Origin: an uncultured Gammaproteobacteria bacterium
Lineage (GTDB): Bacteria > Pseudomonadota > Gammaproteobacteria > Xanthomonadales > Xanthomonadaceae
DNA length: 14,542 nt
Assembly: GCA_946885735.1 (NCBI GenBank)
Contig: CAMPGW010000072.1
Span: 1 to 14,542 of the forward strand
Direction: 5' to 3'
Positions 11,713 through 14,542 of this stretch are shown in pieces; positions within the stretch are counted from its first letter, which is position 1; each line of letters starts with the position of its first letter. The notes under the pieces are model-generated. The model worked only from the letters and a program-made list of their open reading frames with translations, searched no databases and was not told the origin of the DNA. The position numbers and the translations under genes are program-made.

Positions 11713-11725
11713 GTAGTAAAGTTAC
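11713..11725. promoter_or_regulatory. Operator-like palindrome 2 upstream of pulA
   Basis: The 13-bp sequence GTAGTAAAGTTAC has the same form as the site at 11627-11639: GTA outer arms, 13 bp in length and an A-rich centre, with one degenerate arm position. It lies 36 bp before the pulA start, where a repressor could block transcription or early elongation. Together with the first site it suggests cooperative or looping binding. Confidence 0.45.
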
Positions 11726-11731
11726 TGTCTT

Positions 11732-11745
11732 GCCGGCCTGCCGGC
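11732..11745 (+). promoter_or_regulatory. Short GC-rich hairpin in the pulA leader
   Basis: GCCGG and CCGGC form a 5-bp stem with a 4-base loop, ending 6 bases before the Shine-Dalgarno GAGGA. If transcribed it could modulate initiation of pulA, but short GC-rich inverted repeats are frequent at this base composition, so it may be chance. Confidence 0.25.
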
Positions 11746-11751
11746 GCGAAC

Positions 11752-11756
11752 GAGGA
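11752..11756 (+). promoter_or_regulatory. Shine-Dalgarno sequence of pulA
   Basis: GAGGA lies 5 bases before GTG 11762 and supports that GTG as the pulA start, which also gives a complete signal peptide. Confidence 0.7.
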
Positions 11757-11761
11757 CCACG

Positions 11762-14542
11762 GTGCAGGCTCCCGCAGGAAACGGACCCGTCCGCCCCGCT
11801 CGACCGGCGCCCTGGCTCGCACTGGTCGGGCTGTTGTGTCTGGCGAATACCCCTGTCCTGGCTGTCGCGCCCACCCCCGCGGCCGCGTCCGACTGCACCG
11901 CCGATGCCTATGCCAGGCTCCTGCGCGCCGCGCCCCCTGCGCCCGGTGTCGATGACGCCCGCGGCTATTGGCTCGATCGCGCGCGCCTGCAATGGCCAGG
12001 CGCGGGCGGCGTGCGCCACGCCCTTCTCCACTCGGCGGAGGGACAGCTGCAGCGCTTCGGCAATGCCATCCGGGGCGCCGACCGACGCCTCGAGCTGGAC
12101 GCGAAAACCACGCCACTCCCGGCCACGCTGGCGAGGCGCTGGCATTTCGTGGGAGCCGGCCCGCGCCTTCGGGTTCGCGAGCGCGACCTCGCATCGCTTC
12201 CCGCGCTGTTGCGCGGGCAACTGTGGCTTGTCGCCGAGGATGCGGCCGGCCGCGTCATCGACGCGACCGCCGTCCAGCATCCTGGTGCACTCGACGATTG
12301 GTACGCCCGGGCCGCGAGTACCGGCCAGCCGGGTGTGCAGGTGGCCCGGGATGCGAGCGGGTTCACGCTGTGGGCGCCGACCGCGCGATCGGTTTCGATG
12401 TGCCTGCAGGCGTCCGGCGAGTCGGCGCCATCGGTCCACCCGCTGAAGCTGGATCCCGCCACGGGGTTCTGGAGCGCGCGGGTGACGGGCGACCTGCGTG
12501 GCGCCGCCTACCGTTACCTCGTCGACGTACTGGTGCCCGGGACCGGCCTGGTGCGCAATCGGGTCACCGATCCGTATTCGGTCGCGCTCGATGCCGATGC
12601 GCGCCACAGCCTGGTCGCCAATCTCGGCGATCCCGCGCTGATGCCCGAGGGCTGGGACGCGACGCCCTCGCCGCATCCGCGCCTCGCCCAGACCGACATG
12701 GTCATCTACGAATTGCACGTGCGCGATTTCTCGGTCAACGACCCGAGCGTGCCGGCCGCGCGCCGCGGCAAGTACGAGGCATTCGCCGAACGCGATTCAC
12801 GGGGAATGCGGCACCTGCGCGCGCTCGCCGAGGCGGGCCTGACGGACGTGCACCTGCTGCCGGTGTTCGACCTGGCTACCGTGCCGGAGTCAGGATGCGT
12901 CACGCCCGAGATCGAGCCGGACGGCCCCGCGGGCGAGGCCGCGCAGGCGGCGGTGATGGCCGTTGCGGCCAGGGACTGCTTCAACTGGGGCTACGACCCG
13001 CTGCACTTCAATGCGCCGGAGGGCAGCTTCGCCAGCGACGCCAACGATGGCGCCGCACGCATCCGCGAATTCCGCACCATGGTGCAGGCCCTGCACGCGG
13101 CCGGCCTGCGCGTTGGCATGGACGTGGTCTACAACCACACCAGTGCCTCCGGGCAGGACCCGCATTCGGTGCTCGACCGCATCGTCCCCGGCTACTACCA
13201 GCGGCTGGACGCGAAGGGCGTCGTCGAACGCTCCACGTGTTGCGCCAACACCGCCACCGAGCACGCGATGATGGCGCGGCTGATGATCGACTCGGTGCGA
13301 CTGTGGGCGAAACACTACCGCATCGACTCCTTCCGCTTCGACCTGATGGGGCACCAGCCGCGCGCGGTGATGGAGGCCCTGCAGGCGGACGTGGACGCCG
13401 CCACCGGCCGCCACGTCAACCTGATCGGCGAAGGCTGGAACTTCGGCGAGGTGGCGAACGGCGCGCGCTTCGTGCAGGCCTCGCAGCTCTCGCTCAACGG
13501 CTCGGGCATCGGCACCTTCAGCGACCGTGCGCGTGACGCCGTGCGCGGCGGCAGTGCCGCCGACAGTGGCCCCGACATGCTGGCGCGCCAGGGCTACGTC
13601 AACGGCCTGGTGTACGCGCGCAACGCGATGGCGCCGGAACGCCCGACCGAGGACCTGCGCAAGGCCGCGGACCTGGTGCGCGTCGGCCTGGCCGGCTCCC
13701 TGCGCGATTACCGCATGCAGGCGCAGGATGGCCGCGTGCTCGCGCTGGCGGACATCGCCTATGGCGACCAGCCGGCCGGCTACGTCTCGCAACCCGCCGA
13801 AGTCGTGAACTACATCGAGAACCACGACAACCAGACCCTGTTCGACGCCAACGCGTACAAACTGCCGACCGCAACCACGAGCGAGGATCGCGCGCGCGTG
13901 CAACTGCTGGCGGCAGCCATCAACGCCTTCAGCCAGGGCGTGGCCTACTACCACGCGGGCGTGGACCTGCTGCGCTCCAAGTCGCTCGACCGCAACAGCT
14001 ACGATTCCGGCGACTGGTTCAACCGCATCGACTGGAGCGGGCAGGACAACTACTTCGGCACCGGGCTGCCGCCCAGGCCGGACAACGGCGGCGACTGGGA
14101 TCTGATGCGTCCCTTGCTGGCGAACCCCGCGATCCGGCCGACGCCGGCCGACATCGCCCTGGCCCGCGACGGCTTCCGCGACCTGCTGCGCATCCGCGCC
14201 AGCTCGCGCCTGTTCCGCCTTCCGGACGCTGCCGCCATCCACGAACGCCTGCGCTTCGAGAACACCGGCCCGACGCAAAACCCGGTCGTGCTCGCCGGCC
14301 ATCTCGACGGCCGCGGCCTGGAAGGTGCAGGCTTCAGCGAGGTGCTTTACCTGGTCAACGTCGCGCCCACCGAGCAGGTCCTGGCCTTGCCGCGGCTGCG
14401 CGGCCGCGCCTGGGAACTGCATCCCGTGCATCGGGCGGCGGGCGCGGCCGATACGCGTGCGCGCACGCTGGCGCGCGTGGACATCGCCCAAGCCCGTTTC
14501 ACCGTGCCCGCACGCACCTCCCTCGTCTACGTGGTGCCCTGA
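11762..14542 (+). CDS. pulA: Exported pullulanase-type alpha-1,6-glucosidase (GH13_13)
   Basis: Hydrolyses alpha-1,6 bonds of pullulan or branched maltodextrins outside the cytoplasm, giving linear maltodextrins for uptake. The 926 residues start with a signal peptide: Arg11/Arg14, hydrophobic 18-33, and likely cleavage after Val-Leu-Ala34. There is no lipobox, unlike the Klebsiella lipoprotein pullulanase, and no CBM41. Residues about 55-180 look like the pullulanase N2 domain ([12 protein letters not shown]). A CBM48 follows at about 195-290 ([16 protein letters not shown]), then the catalytic barrel. The type I pullulanase signature reads FNWGYDP (407-413) instead of the common YNWGYDP. 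Other family marks are [11 protein letters not shown] and [11 protein letters not shown]. Catalytic residues are Asp527 ([10 protein letters not shown]), Glu557 ([11 protein letters not shown]) and Asp689 ([10 protein letters not shown]). The C-terminal part fits the DUF3372 domain of pullulanase-type glucosidases. The stop codon is the last three bases of the window, so the gene is complete. It is separated from the upstream run by 221 bp and probably has its own promoter. Confidence 0.95.
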   Translation: MQAPAGNGPVRPARPAPWLALVGLLCLANTPVLAVAPTPAAASDCTADAYARLLRAAPPAPGVDDARGYWLDRARLQWPGAGGVRHALLHSAEGQLQRFGNAIRGADRRLELDAKTTPLPATLARRWHFVGAGPRLRVRERDLASLPALLRGQLWLVAEDAAGRVIDATAVQHPGALDDWYARAASTGQPGVQVARDASGFTLWAPTARSVSMCLQASGESAPSVHPLKLDPATGFWSARVTGDLRGAAYRYLVDVLVPGTGLVRNRVTDPYSVALDADARHSLVANLGDPALMPEGWDATPSPHPRLAQTDMVIYELHVRDFSVNDPSVPAARRGKYEAFAERDSRGMRHLRALAEAGLTDVHLLPVFDLATVPESGCVTPEIEPDGPAGEAAQAAVMAVAARDCFNWGYDPLHFNAPEGSFASDANDGAARIREFRTMVQALHAAGLRVGMDVVYNHTSASGQDPHSVLDRIVPGYYQRLDAKGVVERSTCCANTATEHAMMARLMIDSVRLWAKHYRIDSFRFDLMGHQPRAVMEALQADVDAATGRHVNLIGEGWNFGEVANGARFVQASQLSLNGSGIGTFSDRARDAVRGGSAADSGPDMLARQGYVNGLVYARNAMAPERPTEDLRKAADLVRVGLAGSLRDYRMQAQDGRVLALADIAYGDQPAGYVSQPAEVVNYIENHDNQTLFDANAYKLPTATTSEDRARVQLLAAAINAFSQGVAYYHAGVDLLRSKSLDRNSYDSGDWFNRIDWSGQDNYFGTGLPPRPDNGGDWDLMRPLLANPAIRPTPADIALARDGFRDLLRIRASSRLFRLPDAAAIHERLRFENTGPTQNPVVLAGHLDGRGLEGAGFSEVLYLVNVAPTEQVLALPRLRGRAWELHPVHRAAGAADTRARTLARVDIAQARFTVPARTSLVYVVP

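Larger units (their letters stand above)
11541..11761 (+). promoter_or_regulatory. Intergenic region and probable promoter region of pulA
   Basis: This is the only gap longer than 25 bp in the window and is noticeably more AT-rich in parts (11604-11650 and 11700-11730) than the genes around it. It contains two 13-bp palindromes, a short hairpin and the pulA Shine-Dalgarno sequence. A -35-like TTGCGT lies at 11617-11622 just ahead of the first palindrome, but no convincing -10 element follows at 16-18 bp, so the exact promoter is not assigned. No strong Rho-independent terminator is seen after the esterase stop. The only candidate is a 4-bp stem at 11592-11602 with TTTT at 11610-11613, which is weak, so read-through from upstream is possible. 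Confidence 0.55.

Noticed and set aside
11827..11860. Possible lipoprotein signal in PulA (Cys26 in the hydrophobic stretch)
   Set aside because: Cys26 lies inside the hydrophobic core after Leu-Leu with no small residue before it; a standard signal-peptidase I site at VLA (32-34) fits better.
12890..14491. 533-codon open frame on the - strand opposite pulA
   Set aside because: It lies fully antisense to a gene with complete catalytic motifs. Long antisense open frames are expected at this GC content, and its translation is low-complexity Ala/Val/Arg/Gln/His-rich with no recognisable domain.

Overview
The window is one strand-uniform, very GC-rich stretch of bacterial DNA, almost entirely coding, with eight genes all on the + strand. 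High GC in every codon third position, GTG starts and a periplasmic pullulanase with an N2/CBM48/GH13/DUF3372 layout suggest a Gram-negative proteobacterium. A gammaproteobacterium of the Lysobacter/Xanthomonas type is my best guess, but it is inferred from style only, because the window holds no rRNA or other taxonomic marker.

Layout. Positions 9-8270 hold a compact glycogen and alpha-glucan turnover block: glycogen phosphorylase (glgP), branching enzyme (glgB), debranching enzyme (glgX) and 4-alpha-glucanotransferase (malQ). Intergenic distances are 17 bp, then two 4-bp ATGA overlaps. The same run continues with a Gfo/Idh/MocA-type NAD(P) oxidoreductase 4 bp after malQ, a MATE-family transporter overlapping it by 8 bp, and an exported alpha/beta-hydrolase esterase 22 bp further on. 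These seven genes look like one transcription unit. A 221-bp gap (11541-11761) follows, the only real non-coding stretch. It carries two 13-bp GTAG-N5-(C/T)TAC palindromes and a short hairpin ahead of a good Shine-Dalgarno sequence. The last gene is an exported pullulanase-type alpha-1,6-glucosidase (pulA) whose stop codon is the last three bases of the window.

How the genes work together. GlgB adds alpha-1,6 branches. GlgP shortens outer chains to glucose-1-phosphate until it stalls near branch points. GlgX removes the short limit branches, and MalQ re-pools the released maltotetraose-sized pieces into chains long enough for GlgP. PulA debranches external or periplasmic alpha-glucans and would supply linear maltodextrins from outside. 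All catalytic residues I could check in the five carbohydrate-active enzymes are present. glgA and glgC, needed for glycogen synthesis, are not in the window. The oxidoreductase, MATE transporter and esterase are not standard glycogen genes, and their substrates cannot be read from the sequence.

I see no CRISPR array, tRNA, rRNA, insertion sequence or prophage part. I do not see a clearly new biological system. The points most worth a second look are the paired operator-like palindromes in front of pulA and the three non-glycogen genes coupled to the glycogen block.
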